Positions 25,430-34,250 are shown, counted from the first letter of the stretch. The stretch: 64,000 nt of DNA from Streptomyces misionensis (GCF_900104815.1 NZ_FNTD01000004.1:1054001-1118000); one strand, 5' to 3'. Numbers and translations are program-made. Notes: a model not told the origin generated them from the sequence alone.

Positions 25430-26665
25430 TCAGCGCAGCGCGCCCAACGGGTCGTCCAGCACCGGCTGCCAGGCCAGTTCGGCCGCCCCGACCAGGCTGT
25501 TGTGGTCGAGGGTGCAGGGCAGGATCGGCACGCCGCCGCTCTGCCCCCACAGGCTGCGGTCGGCGACGACCGCGCGCAGCCGGCTCGGGTCGGCGCCCAG
25601 CAGGGTGCGGTGCAGCCCGCCGAGGATGATGCGGTCGGGGTTCAGGATGTTGACGAGACCGGCGAGACCGAGCCCGAGCCGGTCGATCAGTGCCTCGGCG
25701 GCCCTGCGCACGGCGGGGTCGCCGTACTGGTTGAGCAGCAGGTCGTTGGCCTGCTGGAGCAGGGACACCTCGGGGCCCGGTTCGCGGCCCGCCTCCACGA
25801 GCAGCGCCAGCGGGTCCGCCTCCACGTCCAGGCAGCCCCGGCCGCCGCAGTGACAGGGGCGGCCCTCCGGGTTGACGGTCAGATGGCCGACCTCCAGGGC
25901 GAGCCCCGAACTGCCGGTGTGCAGCCGGCCGTCGAGGACCAGGGCGCCGCCGACGCCCCGGTGCCCGGTGGCCACGCACAGCAGGTCGCGGGCGCCCCGG
26001 CCGGCGCCGTGCCGGTGTTCGGCGAGCGCCGCGAGGTTGACGTCGTTGCCCGCGAAGGCGGGCCCGGTGATGCCCGCCGCGCGCACGCACTCGGCGAAGA
26101 TGCGGCGGACGGGGGCGCCGACGGCCCAGGCCAGGTGCAGCGGATTGAGGGCGAGGCCGTCGGGTTCGGCGACGGCGGACGGCACGGCGAGTCCGGCGCC
26201 GACACAGCGGCGGCCGGTGTCGCGCAGCAGTTCCACGCCCGCCTCGACGACCGAGCCGAGCACCTTCGCCGGGTCGGCCTCCACGGTCTGGCAGCCGGGC
26301 GCGGTGGCCACGATCCGCCCGCCGAGGCCGACCAGGGCGGCCCGGAAACCGTCGGCGTGCACCTGCGCGGCCAGCGCCACCGGGCCGTCCTCGGCGACGT
26401 CCAGCCGGTGCGAGGGGCGGCCCTGGGAGCCGGCCGCGGCGGCCGGCCGGACGTCCACCCGGATCAGACCGAGGGCCTCCAGCTCGGCGGCGACCGCACC
26501 GGCCGTGGCCCGGGTGACGCCGAGTTCCGCGGTGAGCACCGCCCGGGTCGGCGCCCGCCCGGTGTGCACCAGCTCCAGCGCGGGACCGAGCGCGCCCCGC
26601 CCCCGGTCCAGCCGCGCCCTGGTGGTCCTCTCCCCCGCCGCCCGGGGTTCCGCCTTGCCGCTCAT
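25430..26665 (-). CDS. ROK-family transcriptional regulator (NagC/XylR type)
   Basis: A 411-aa protein from ATG 26665 with GGGAG ten bases upstream. Residues about 20-75 form a winged helix-turn-helix (APTRAVLTAELGVTRATAGAVAAELEALGLI); the rest is the ROK sugar-binding fold with the zinc motif CHCGGRGCLD after GHLTVNPEG. The ATP-binding phosphate-1 signature is weak, as expected for a regulator without kinase activity. NagC/XylR-type proteins repress sugar-uptake operons and are released by sugars or sugar phosphates. No transport operon is adjacent, so its target is not evident. Confidence 0.9.
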   Translation of the reverse strand: MSGKAEPRAAGERTTRARLDRGRGALGPALELVHTGRAPTRAVLTAELGVTRATAGAVAAELEALGLIRVDVRPAAAAGSQGRPSHRLDVAEDGPVALAAQVHADGFRAALVGLGGRIVATAPGCQTVEADPAKVLGSVVEAGVELLRDTGRRCVGAGLAVPSAVAEPDGLALNPLHLAWAVGAPVRRIFAECVRAAGITGPAFAGNDVNLAALAEHRHGAGRGARDLLCVATGHRGVGGALVLDGRLHTGSSGLALEVGHLTVNPEGRPCHCGGRGCLDVEADPLALLVEAGREPGPEVSLLQQANDLLLNQYGDPAVRRAAEALIDRLGLGLAGLVNILNPDRIILGGLHRTLLGADPSRLRAVVADRSLWGQSGGVPILPCTLDHNSLVGAAELAWQPVLDDPLGALR

Positions 26666-26712
26666 GAGGGCGAGTCTCCCATGATCCGCATCCCCGGTGG
26701 CCCGCGCCGCCG

Positions 26713-27435
26713 TCACAGCCCGCTCACCCGCAGGGTGATGTTCAGCCGCCCGGCCAGGCCCAGCCAGGGCGGTGCCGTGCCCGGGTGGACACGGGGCACG
26801 CCGTGGTAGGCGGTGCGGGCGGGCCCGCCGAAGACGAACAGGTCGCCGCTGCGCAGCCGCACGTCGGTGTAGGGCCGGGTCCGGGTCGCGGTGTTGCCGA
26901 AGCGGAAGACACAGGCGTCGCCGAGGCTCAGCGAGACCACGGGCGCGTCCGCGCGTTCGTCGCTGTCGCGGTGCATGCCCATGTGCGCGGCGCCGTCGTA
27001 GAAGTTGATCAGCGCGATGTCGTACGGGGCACCGGGTACGGCGTCCGGGCCGAGCGTCTCGGCCACCGCGCGCCGGGCCAGCTCGCCGAGCCGGTCCGGG
27101 AAGGGCTTGACGGGGGCGCCGTCGCCGTCGAGGGCCGTGCGGGTGTAGGCGTACGGATACGCGTGCGGTCCGGGGCACTCGGGGTTGTCCCGTACGGCCC
27201 GCCCGCACTCGGGGCAGGCGCGTACGACGCCCCAGTGCAGGCCGAGGCAGACCTGCCGCGCGGTCATGGTGCCGCCGCCCGGGGTGCGCACGGTGCGCAG
27301 TCCGGCGGGGGGCCGCGCCCAGTCCCGGCAGGCGGCGAGCAGCTCGCGCTGCCGCTCGGCGGGCAGCCAGTCCGGCAGGTGCACGGCGCCGGGCCCGAGG
27401 TCCGCGCGCCCACGGGGGAACAGTTCCGCGTCCAC
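26713..27435 (-). CDS. AlkB-like Fe(II)/2-oxoglutarate dioxygenase
   Basis: About 240 aa from the GTG at 27435; an in-frame GTG at 27453 is an alternative, and neither has an ideal ribosome site. Iron ligands are HMGMHRDSDE (His-x-Asp) and the His of AYHGVPRV; the 2-oxoglutarate arginine lies in LNITLRVSGL. The NFYDGAAHMGMHRD segment is characteristic of AlkB homologues that oxidatively demethylate alkylated DNA or RNA. An inserted CPECGRAVRDNPECPG segment with three cysteines could bind a metal and is unusual for Escherichia coli AlkB. Divergent from the methyltransferase gene by 83 bp. Confidence 0.85.
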   Translation of the reverse strand: MDAELFPRGRADLGPGAVHLPDWLPAERQRELLAACRDWARPPAGLRTVRTPGGGTMTARQVCLGLHWGVVRACPECGRAVRDNPECPGPHAYPYAYTRTALDGDGAPVKPFPDRLGELARRAVAETLGPDAVPGAPYDIALINFYDGAAHMGMHRDSDERADAPVVSLSLGDACVFRFGNTATRTRPYTDVRLRSGDLFVFGGPARTAYHGVPRVHPGTAPPWLGLAGRLNITLRVSGL

Positions 27436-27518
27436 CTCCCCATCCTGCCCCACCGGCCCGCCCGGGGCCCCTCCCGCGCCAAGGGTCCTGAGCTGCGGTT
27501 CCGCTAGCCTGGAGCGCG

Positions 27519-28664
27519 ATGAGCGACCGTATGACGACACCGTGGGGCGAGGTCGAGCTGTCCCGCTTCCCCGAGGATCCCCGCGACCGGCTGCGTGCCT
27601 GGGACGCCTCCGACGCCTATCTGCTGCGGCACCTGGCCGAGGAGCAGGTGCCGCTCACCGGGCAGGTGGTGGTGCTCGGGGACCGCTGGGGCGCGCTGGC
27701 CACGGCGCTGGCGGAGCACCGGCCGAGCCAGATCACCGACTCGTTCCTGGGCCAGGAGGCGACCCGCGCCAATCTGGCGCGGGCGGGTGTCGAACCCGGC
27801 GCCGTGCCGCTGCTGACCACCCAGGACCGGCCGCCCGAGCGGGTGGACGTGCTGCTGGTGCGGGTGCCGAAGAGCCTCGCGCTGCTGGAGGACCAGCTGC
27901 TGCGGCTGGCGCCGGCCGTGCACGCGGGCACGGTGGTGATCGGCACCGGCATGGTGAAGGAGATCCACACCTCCACGCTTCAGCTCTTCGAGCGGATTCT
28001 CGGTCCCACGCGGACGTCGCTGGCCCGCCAGAAGGCCCGGCTGATCTTCTGCACGCCCGACCCGGCGCTGCGCCGGCCCGCCAACCCGTGGCCGTACGTC
28101 TACGACCTCCCGGACGGCGTCGGCGCGATCTCGGGCCGCCCGGTCGTCAACCACGCGGGCGTCTTCTGCGCCGAACGGCTGGACATCGGCACCCGCTTCC
28201 TCCTCCGGCACCTCCCCGGCCCGGGCCCGGCCCGCGTGGTGGACCTGGGCTGCGGCAACGGGGTGGTCGGTACGGCGGTGGCGCTCGCCGACCCGGCCGC
28301 CGAAGTGCTCTTCGTGGACGAGTCGTTCCAGGCGGTGGCCTCGGCGGAGGCCACCTACAAGGCCAACGGGGTGCCCGGACACGCCGAGTTCCGCGTCGGC
28401 GACGGACTCACCGGGGTGGCCCCCGACAGCGTGGACCTCGTGCTGAACAACCCCCCGTTCCACTCTCACCAGGCGACCACCGACGCGACGGCCCGCCGCA
28501 TGTTCACCGGAGCACGGCGGGTGCTGCGGGCCGGGGGCGAGTTGTGGGTGATCGGAAACCGGCACCTGGGCTATCACGTGACACTGAAGCGGATCTTCGG
28601 CAACTGCGAACTCGTCGCCAGCGACCCGAAGTTCGTGCTGCTGAGGGCGGTGAAGAGGAGCTGA
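27519..28664 (+). CDS. RsmC/RlmG-like rRNA (guanine-N2)-methyltransferase
   Basis: A 381-aa protein with the two-lobed layout of RsmC/RlmG: an N-terminal degenerate methyltransferase-like domain (about 1-190) and a catalytic C-terminal domain with VVDLGCGNGVVG (motif I), LFVDESFQAV (acidic motif II) and LNNPPFHSHQ, the NPPF motif IV diagnostic of N2-guanine or N6-adenine methylation. RlmG modifies G1835 of 23S and RsmC G1207 of 16S rRNA in E. coli; which applies here cannot be decided. ATG 27519 follows TGGAGCG. It appears monocistronic with a TAGCCT hexamer 9 bp before the ATG. Confidence 0.88.
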   Translation: MSDRMTTPWGEVELSRFPEDPRDRLRAWDASDAYLLRHLAEEQVPLTGQVVVLGDRWGALATALAEHRPSQITDSFLGQEATRANLARAGVEPGAVPLLTTQDRPPERVDVLLVRVPKSLALLEDQLLRLAPAVHAGTVVIGTGMVKEIHTSTLQLFERILGPTRTSLARQKARLIFCTPDPALRRPANPWPYVYDLPDGVGAISGRPVVNHAGVFCAERLDIGTRFLLRHLPGPGPARVVDLGCGNGVVGTAVALADPAAEVLFVDESFQAVASAEATYKANGVPGHAEFRVGDGLTGVAPDSVDLVLNNPPFHSHQATTDATARRMFTGARRVLRAGGELWVIGNRHLGYHVTLKRIFGNCELVASDPKFVLLRAVKRS

Positions 28665-28785
28665 CCGCACTGATCCGAAGCGTCCGTGAGGCGCGCCGCC
28701 GACCAACTCGGCCGTGCCATCGGCACGCCGGGACCCCACCTCGCCGAGGAGCCTGCGCGCGACTGAGCGCTGTGTCTGACGGCTG

Positions 28786-28872
28786 AGGGCCTGAATGGGC
28801 GTCGTAGCCGAGGTCGGCGAGCGCACGGAGGCCGGCCGCGTGCAGGTGGTGGGTGAGGTGGTCATGGCCGTG
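28786..28872 (-). pseudogene. Possible transposase relic
   Basis: On the minus strand 29 codons read HGHDHLTHHLHAAGLRALAD followed by LGYDAHSG, resembling the HDxT...ADxGY segment of IS5-type DDE transposases. No terminal repeats, start or remaining domains are found in the 258-bp gap between the methyltransferase and GNAT genes. The match is short and recalled from memory, so confidence is low. Confidence 0.3.
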
Positions 28873-28922
28873 CGGCGGCCGTGGGGTCTCGGCTCGGCCT
28901 CGGGCTGGCTAGGCTGCCGGCC

Positions 28923-29489
28923 ATGACCACCGGTATGTCCACTGAGCCCGTCATCCTCGACGCCAAGGAGCTGACTTCCGATCCGGAACTGGCGGCCCGG
29001 TTCGCGGAGTCGGCCCACCGGATCCTGGCGGACCTGGTCAGCGGAGGCGCCGCGCTGGGCTGGATCGAACCACCCTCGCGGGATGAGGTGGCGGAACTTC
29101 TCGGCCACGTCGTCTGCGCGGTGCGGGCCGGGGACGCGGCCCTGCGTGCCGCCTACCTCGACCGCCGGCTCGTCGGGTTGGGGTACTGGCTGCGCTACAC
29201 CCGGCCGACCCATCGGCCACACGCCGACCTGGAGAAGATCGCGGTGGATGCTGCCGTCCATGGTCGTGGCGTCGGCCGCGCACTGACCGCCGCCTTGATC
29301 GCTGACGCACGGGAGGCGGGTGTCGAGGTCCTCACCCTGGACGCCCGTGGCGACAACACCAACGCCCTGCGCCTCTACCGGTCGCTGGGCTTCACCGAAT
29401 ACGGCCGTCTCGCCGACTTCGTCGCCGTCGGCGAACACCGCTACGACAAGGTCTTCCACATGCTGGACTTCCGCCGGCAAAGCAGCTGA
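28923..29489 (+). CDS. GNAT-family N-acetyltransferase
   Basis: A 188-aa protein from ATG 28923. Residues about 60-185 form the GNAT fold, with IAVDAAVHGRGVGRALTAAL as the acetyl-CoA pyrophosphate loop (motif A, R/Q-x-x-G-x-G/A) and DARGDNTNALRLYRSLGFTEYGR as motif B with the usual Asn and Tyr. The N-terminal 55 residues are helical. A TAGGCT hexamer sits eight bases before the ATG, so the mRNA is probably nearly leaderless. It lies between a possible transposase relic and a truncated repeat gene, hinting that it arrived by recombination. Substrate unknown. Confidence 0.88.
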   Translation: MTTGMSTEPVILDAKELTSDPELAARFAESAHRILADLVSGGAALGWIEPPSRDEVAELLGHVVCAVRAGDAALRAAYLDRRLVGLGYWLRYTRPTHRPHADLEKIAVDAAVHGRGVGRALTAALIADAREAGVEVLTLDARGDNTNALRLYRSLGFTEYGRLADFVAVGEHRYDKVFHMLDFRRQSS

Positions 29490-29490
29490 C

Positions 29491-29736
29491 CACTGCCGCC
29501 CACGCCGACCGGTCGCCGGCCTGCGCGTACGGGCGGCCCAGCGCGATCGCCTCCGCCGCCCGGCCCCAGCCCTCCAGCAGCTCCGCCCCGGCTCGCGCCG
29601 CCGGCCACCAGTTCGCGGCGATGTACGGAGCGAGCGCCCCCAACGCCCGCTCGTGCCGTCCCCGTTGCCCGAGCAGCCGTGCCCACTCCAGCGCGCAGAA
29701 CCACTCCCCTCGGCCCCTGGAACTCCGTCGGAACAT
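29491..29736 (-). pseudogene. Truncated TPR-like repeat protein relic
   Basis: The minus strand encodes about 80 residues including GEWFCALEWARLLGQRGRHE and YIAANWWPAARAGAELLEGW followed by GRAAEAIALGRPYAQAGDRSA. This matches the repeats of long Streptomyces TPR/HEAT-like proteins that normally contain many copies. Here both ends are missing: the reading stops being protein-like where the convergent GNAT gene begins, and only five bases separate it from the NACHT stop. It is most likely the remains of a larger gene cut by recombination. Confidence 0.55.
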
Positions 29737-29740
29737 TCAC

Positions 29741-31714
29741 CTAGGCGTCGGACGTGAGAGGGTGCGGGTTGGCCGCCAGCCAGGCTTGCAGTTCGCGGTG
29801 GCGGAACTGATAGGCCGGGCCGGCCAGCCGGAGCAGGCCGAGCCCGGTGGCCCAGTCCAGGAAAGAGCCGAGCCGGAGCGGCAGCAGTCGGCGGGAGGCC
29901 AACACGAAAGCCAGGTGGAGTTGGTACAGGCCGCCGGTGAAGGTCAGGGTGATGAACACGCCCTCGGCGACGGCGAGCACCGCGATGTCATGGGCGTCGT
30001 GGCCGAAGCCGAACGGCGCGCCGACTCCGGTCAGCAGGCCGCCGACCACGCCGGCCACCAAGTCCTCGCGCAGCACGGTGCGGGGGGAGCGGGCCGGTTT
30101 GGAGGGGTTGACGTAGGACGCGGCCGCCAGCGCGGACAGCGGCATCAGGACGGCCGACACCGGTGGCAGGTGGCCGGGGAAGAACCGGTGGAGGAATGCG
30201 GCGCCGCCGACCGCCATCAGCAGCACGAAGACCAGCGCGGGCCAGGTCCAGCCCGTCATGCCGAGCCGCAGGCTGCGCGGGCGCCGGGCGAACCGTGTGC
30301 GGGAGAAGCCGAGCGCGAGCAGCTCCCACACCCACATCGTCGACACCAGGTCCGCGTCGGCCGGGTGGTCCAACGGCAGGTACGGGGCGAGCAATCCGAA
30401 GATCGCGCCGACCAGCAGGATGACACTCGTCTGGACCCGGAGGGCGAGCTGGGGTCGCATCCGCCAGAGTTCGTGCAGGGTCAGCACGGCGCGGGACTCG
30501 GTGCCGCCGCCTGCGGTCTCCAGGTGCCGGGCGAGCTGGTGGAGCCAGCGGTGCACGTTCGCCGGGTGGTGGCGCGCGGTGGCCGCCGGCAGCGCCGGGT
30601 CCGGCTTCAGGAGCGCGGGGATGTACCGGTTCAGCAGGTGCCGGTCGAGCTGCTCGGCGTTGCGGAACCGGGTGAGTTCGGCGGGGTCGCCGTCGGTGGC
30701 GTAGCTGCGCGCGACCAGGCAGAGCCGCCAGGGAGTGGAGAGCAACCGGGCGAGTGGCGAGCGGGGTTGCGCGGCCAGCCGCTTCAGCAGCGGCTGCCAG
30801 CGGTCCTGCTCGGCGGCCCGCTCGGTGAGGTAGCCGAGGGCGGTGGCACGCTCGATCGGCTCGACCTCGACCCGGGCCGCGTCGAGCAGTCGGCGCGCCT
30901 CGGGGTCGTACTGCCCTTGTGCGAGCGCGTCGTAGGCCTCCGAGCGGCAGGTGAGGATGACCGCGTCGTGCTGCAGCCCGGTGTGCAGGCCGTTGATCGC
31001 GCGCAGTGCCGCCCGGGCCCGGGGGGCGGCCGGATCGGGTCTGCCGTTCGCCAGCGGCGGATCCATCTCGTCCAGACCGTCCAGGACGGGCAGCACGCGC
31101 TGCTCGCCGACCAGGCGGCGCGCCTTCCGCTTGGTCCAGCGGTAGGTCTTGTGCAGGTAGTCGGTCAGGAAGTCGGCGAAACCGACTCCGCTGGGCCAGT
31201 CGGCGAGGGGTATCCGTACCGGGACGGGGTCGTCCGCTCCGCGGTCCTGGAGCAGCGCGATCATCAGCTCCATCGCGAGCACCGTCTTCCCGGCGCCGCC
31301 GGCTCCGGTGATGACCAGTCGGCGCGGGTCGAGCTCGCGGTAGTACCGGGCAACGCCCGGCGTGTCCGCAGCTTCGGTCAGCTGCCGGCCGGCCGGGCCG
31401 GCCTTCCGGGCCTCCCGGCCCGGCTGGGCGACGAGCGTGTAGCTCAGGTCGATGCGCTGCAGCGAGTGCCCCAGCAGGCGGCGGCACTCGGTGCCCTCCA
31501 GGTGGAGCACCTGCCGGGCGAGTTCGGCTGCCCAGTCCCGCGGCCCGGGCAGGTGACGGATGAACACGTTGCCGGCCTGGATCAGGTAGCCGTTGGTGAT
31601 CGTGCCGCTGAACCTGTTGTCGACCTGGAGGGTGGTCGGTGTGTCGCCGGGGATGCTCCGGCTCCTCGTCCGCACCCGGTGCGCCTTGGTCTGGCGTTGC
31701 GCTCTCGGTTCCAT
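29741..31714 (-). CDS. Membrane NACHT NTPase with N-terminal RHIM-like amyloid motif
   Basis: A 657-aa STAND NTPase from ATG 31714. Residues 33-51 (NRFSGTITNGYLIQAGNVF) form a Gly/Asn-rich segment with an IQAG core resembling RHIM-like amyloid motifs. The NACHT module follows: Walker A GAGGAGKT at 137-144, Walker B LPVLDGLDE near 208-216 and a sensor-like ILTCRSEAY. The C-terminal third, from about 430, has six or more membrane segments instead of LRR/WD repeats and ends in HRELQAWLAANP. Bacterial NACHT proteins act in antiphage defence or programmed cell death; membrane anchoring and a shared motif with the divergent gene at 31859 suggest a two-component sensor/effector. A possible -10 (TAGGGT) lies at 31757-31762. 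Confidence 0.85.
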   Translation of the reverse strand: MEPRAQRQTKAHRVRTRSRSIPGDTPTTLQVDNRFSGTITNGYLIQAGNVFIRHLPGPRDWAAELARQVLHLEGTECRRLLGHSLQRIDLSYTLVAQPGREARKAGPAGRQLTEAADTPGVARYYRELDPRRLVITGAGGAGKTVLAMELMIALLQDRGADDPVPVRIPLADWPSGVGFADFLTDYLHKTYRWTKRKARRLVGEQRVLPVLDGLDEMDPPLANGRPDPAAPRARAALRAINGLHTGLQHDAVILTCRSEAYDALAQGQYDPEARRLLDAARVEVEPIERATALGYLTERAAEQDRWQPLLKRLAAQPRSPLARLLSTPWRLCLVARSYATDGDPAELTRFRNAEQLDRHLLNRYIPALLKPDPALPAATARHHPANVHRWLHQLARHLETAGGGTESRAVLTLHELWRMRPQLALRVQTSVILLVGAIFGLLAPYLPLDHPADADLVSTMWVWELLALGFSRTRFARRPRSLRLGMTGWTWPALVFVLLMAVGGAAFLHRFFPGHLPPVSAVLMPLSALAAASYVNPSKPARSPRTVLREDLVAGVVGGLLTGVGAPFGFGHDAHDIAVLAVAEGVFITLTFTGGLYQLHLAFVLASRRLLPLRLGSFLDWATGLGLLRLAGPAYQFRHRELQAWLAANPHPLTSDA

Positions 31715-31858
31715 GGCGTTCCCCCAGCCGTCCGGTCCCGTCGACTGCACCGGACACCCTACGGCAGGTACACGTCGCTCCGGTTCGCCTGATTGCCCGT
31801 CAGTCCGGCCGCACGAGTCGTAGCTTGGGGGCGAAGGCTCGACAGGGAGGGGTGCACG

Positions 31859-32263
31859 GTGGATCCGATGACGGTGACCACACTGCTCGCGGCGTTCGCG
31901 GGCGGGGCCGGCGGCGAGGCGGGCAAGCAGGCGCTGCAGGGGGCCCTGAGGGTGATGCGACGGCCGTTCCAGCGGCCCGCGCACCTGCCGACCGCGAGCA
32001 GCGGGGAGGCGGAGCTGGTCGCACTGCAGCAGGCGCCCGGTGATCCGGCACTGGCCCAGCAGCTGAGCATCGCACTGGGGATGCGGGCGGCGCTGGACCC
32101 GGAGTTCGCCGGTGAGCTGTCGGCATGGGAGGAAGGTGCGAAGCAGGTGCGGGTCAACGGCGACGTGGTGATCAACACCATCAACGGCGGCGACTTCAGC
32201 GGTGTGACGATCCAGGCCGGGAGGGTCAACAACTTCCAGACCCCGCCGGGCGGCCAGGGCTGA
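31859..32263 (+). CDS. Small partner protein with C-terminal RHIM-like motif (putative amyloid-signalling effector)
   Basis: A 134-aa protein from GTG 31859 behind GGGAGGGG; ATG 31868 is an alternative. The N-terminal half (TVTTLLAAFAGGAGGEAGKQ...) is a hydrophobic/glycine helix followed by basic residues, then a helical middle with EEGAKQV. The C-terminus reads GGDFSGVTIQAGRVNNF (residues 110-126), the same G-x..IQAG-x-V pattern as in the divergent NACHT protein. In bacterial amyloid-signalling systems, small proteins with a membrane-targeting (Bell-type) N-terminus and a matching motif are templated by the NLR. I infer that role; a membrane-lytic domain is not proven by sequence. Transcribed away from the NACHT gene across 144 bp. 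Confidence 0.75.
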   Translation: MDPMTVTTLLAAFAGGAGGEAGKQALQGALRVMRRPFQRPAHLPTASSGEAELVALQQAPGDPALAQQLSIALGMRAALDPEFAGELSAWEEGAKQVRVNGDVVINTINGGDFSGVTIQAGRVNNFQTPPGGQG

Positions 32264-32280
32264 CCCGCGGCCGAAAGGCG

Positions 32281-32325
32281 TGACGGAGCGCCCGGCCCCC
32301 TGCGGCCGGGGGCTCCCGAGCGTCA
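32281..32325. terminator. Hairpin between convergent genes
   Basis: TGACG at 32281-32285 pairs with CGTCA at 32321-32325, and within it GCCCCC pairs with GGGGGC around a TGCGGCC loop. The structure lies 18 bp after the small effector-like gene and 68 bp before the convergent aldolase stop, so it may act in both directions. Confidence 0.5.
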
Positions 32326-32392
32326 TGGCTGACGGTTCGTGACTTCGCCGCTCGCCGCGAGGGCAGTGCGGCCGGTCCCGCGAGACCCCGCG

Positions 32393-33253
32393 TCAGTCCC
32401 GGTTCGCGGCGAGCACCCCGATGATCCGCCGCACCTCCTCGGCCATCGCCTCCCGCCCCACGCTGAGGTACTTGCGCGAGTCGACCGCCTCCGGATGCGT
32501 GGCGAGGAACTCCCGGATCGCCCCGGTCATGGCGATGTTGAGCGCCGTACCCACGTTGACCTTGGCGATGCCGCCCGCGACCGCCGCCACCAGGCCGTCG
32601 TCCGGCACCCCGGAGGACCCGTGCAGCACCAGCGGCACGGACAGCGCGGCGGACAGCTGTTTGAGCAGGGCGTGGTCGAGGGCGGCGGTGCGGGTCGTCA
32701 TGGCGTGGCTGCTGCCGACGGCGACGGCGAGGGCGTCGACCCCGGTCCCGGCGACGAAGTCCCGCGCCTGGGCTGGGTCGGTACGGGCACCGGGCGCATG
32801 GGCGTCCAGCGGCGGCCGTCCGTCCTTGCCGCCGACCTCCCCCAACTCGGCCTCGATGTGGAGTCCTTGGGAGTGGGCCCAGTCCGCCGCGGCCCGGGTC
32901 GCGGCGAGGTTGTCGGCGTAGGGCAGCCGGGCCGCGTCGTACATCACCGAGCTGAAGCCGGCGTCCGGCGCCTGCCGCAACAGGTCGTCGCTCTGCACAT
33001 GGTCCAGGTGCAACGCCACCGGGACCGCGGCGCGTTCGGCGGCGGCACCGGCGGCACGGGCCAGCGGCAGCAGCCGCCCGTACCGGAACTTGACCGCGTT
33101 CTCGCTGACCTGGAGGACGACGGGGGCGCCGGCCGCCTCGGCACCGGCGATGACGGCTTCGACGTGTTCCAGTGTGATGACGTTGAACGCGGCGACGGCA
33201 CTGCGGGCTTCGGCGGCACGGGTCACCAGCTCGCCGGTGGACGCGAGGGGCAC
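32393..33253 (-). CDS. Class II fructose/tagatose-bisphosphate aldolase family protein
   Basis: A 286-aa aldolase (MPLASTGELVTRAAEARSAVAAFNV). Zinc ligands and phosphate contacts are visible: VALHLDHVQSDD (His of the metal site with adjacent Asp), EAELGEVGGKDG, AVAVGSSHA, LVLHGSSGVPD and KVNVGTALN. The length fits KbaY/GatY/FbaA enzymes. It splits ketose 1,6-bisphosphates into dihydroxyacetone phosphate and an aldehyde. With the SIS isomerase 39 bp upstream and the divergent DeoR gene, it looks like the last step of amino-sugar (for example galactosamine to tagatose) catabolism; the exact sugar is inference. No kinase or transporter is adjacent. Confidence 0.9.
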   Translation of the reverse strand: MPLASTGELVTRAAEARSAVAAFNVITLEHVEAVIAGAEAAGAPVVLQVSENAVKFRYGRLLPLARAAGAAAERAAVPVALHLDHVQSDDLLRQAPDAGFSSVMYDAARLPYADNLAATRAAADWAHSQGLHIEAELGEVGGKDGRPPLDAHAPGARTDPAQARDFVAGTGVDALAVAVGSSHAMTTRTAALDHALLKQLSAALSVPLVLHGSSGVPDDGLVAAVAGGIAKVNVGTALNIAMTGAIREFLATHPEAVDSRKYLSVGREAMAEEVRRIIGVLAANRD

Positions 33254-33292
33254 TTCGGGTGTCCTTCCGGGGCGCGGTACGGCGGGGACGGG

Positions 33293-34195
33293 TCAGGCGG
33301 TCTCGGCGGCGTCCGGGGTCAGGATCACCGAGCGGGTGAGGTGGCGGGGGCGGTCGGGGTCGAGTCCCCGCGCGGCGGCGACGGCGACCGCGAGCCGCTG
33401 GGCGCGGACGAGTTCGGCGAGCGGGTCGAGGCCGCCCGCGATCCACAACCCGCCGGTCTCGCGGACCTGTTCGGCGAGACCGTCGGGCGCCTCGCCGAAC
33501 ATCCACGCGGCCCTGCCCGCCGTGGTGATGCTGATCGGGCCGTGCCGGTACTCCATCGCCGGGTAGGCCTCGGTCCAGGAGAGGGATGCCTCGCGCATCT
33601 TCAGCCCGGCCTCGTTGGCGAGCCCGACCGTCCAGCCGCGCCCCAGGAAGGTGAACTGGGTGCATGCGACCAGTTCCCGGGGAAGGTCGGTGGTGAGCGC
33701 GGTGCGGGCGTCGGCGACGACGGAGTCCGTGTGCAGGCCGAGATGGGCGCGCAGGAGGGTGAGGGCGGTGGTGGCGAACCGGGTCTGGACGACGGAGCGC
33801 TCGTCCGCGAAGTCCAGGACGACGAGATCGTCGGCGGCGGTCATCACGGGCGTCGCGGGGTCGGCGGTGACGGCCGTGGTCCTGGTCCCCGTCCCCTTCA
33901 GCCGGCCGAGCAGATCCAGCACCTCGGTGGTGGTGCCGGAGCGGGTCAGGGCGACCACCCGGTCGTACGACCGTCCGTGCGGGAACTCGGAGGCGGCGAA
34001 CGCGTCGGTCTCGCCCTGTCCCGCGCCCTCGCGCAGTGCGGCCACCGACTGCGCCATGAAGTAGGAGGTCCCGCAGCCCACGACGGCGACCCGTTCGCCC
34101 GGCGCCGGCAGCGCGTCCCGGTGCCGCCCCGCCTCCTCGGCCGCTCGTGTCCAGCACGCGGGCTGACTGGTCAGCTCGTCCTCGACATGGGTCAT
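33293..34195 (-). CDS. SIS-domain sugar isomerase/deaminase (AgaS/GlmS-C-like)
   Basis: A 300-aa protein from ATG 34195 with GGGGAGGG upstream. Two SIS domains are recognised: VAVVGCGTSYFMAQS with VALTRSGTTTEVLDLL in the first, and FTFLGRGWTVGLANEAGLKMRE with AMEYRHGPISITT in the second. This matches AgaS-type ketosamine-6-phosphate aldose/ketose isomerases and the isomerase half of GlmS. It likely deaminates or isomerises an amino-sugar phosphate whose product reaches the aldolase encoded next. Its promoter region carries direct repeats shared with the divergent DeoR gene, suggesting common control. Confidence 0.88.
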   Translation of the reverse strand: MTHVEDELTSQPACWTRAAEEAGRHRDALPAPGERVAVVGCGTSYFMAQSVAALREGAGQGETDAFAASEFPHGRSYDRVVALTRSGTTTEVLDLLGRLKGTGTRTTAVTADPATPVMTAADDLVVLDFADERSVVQTRFATTALTLLRAHLGLHTDSVVADARTALTTDLPRELVACTQFTFLGRGWTVGLANEAGLKMREASLSWTEAYPAMEYRHGPISITTAGRAAWMFGEAPDGLAEQVRETGGLWIAGGLDPLAELVRAQRLAVAVAAARGLDPDRPRHLTRSVILTPDAAETA

Positions 34196-34250
34196 CTGCC
34201 CACACCCTCCCCTGGCCCGGATGATTGTTCCTGCAAGATATAGCGAGCTT

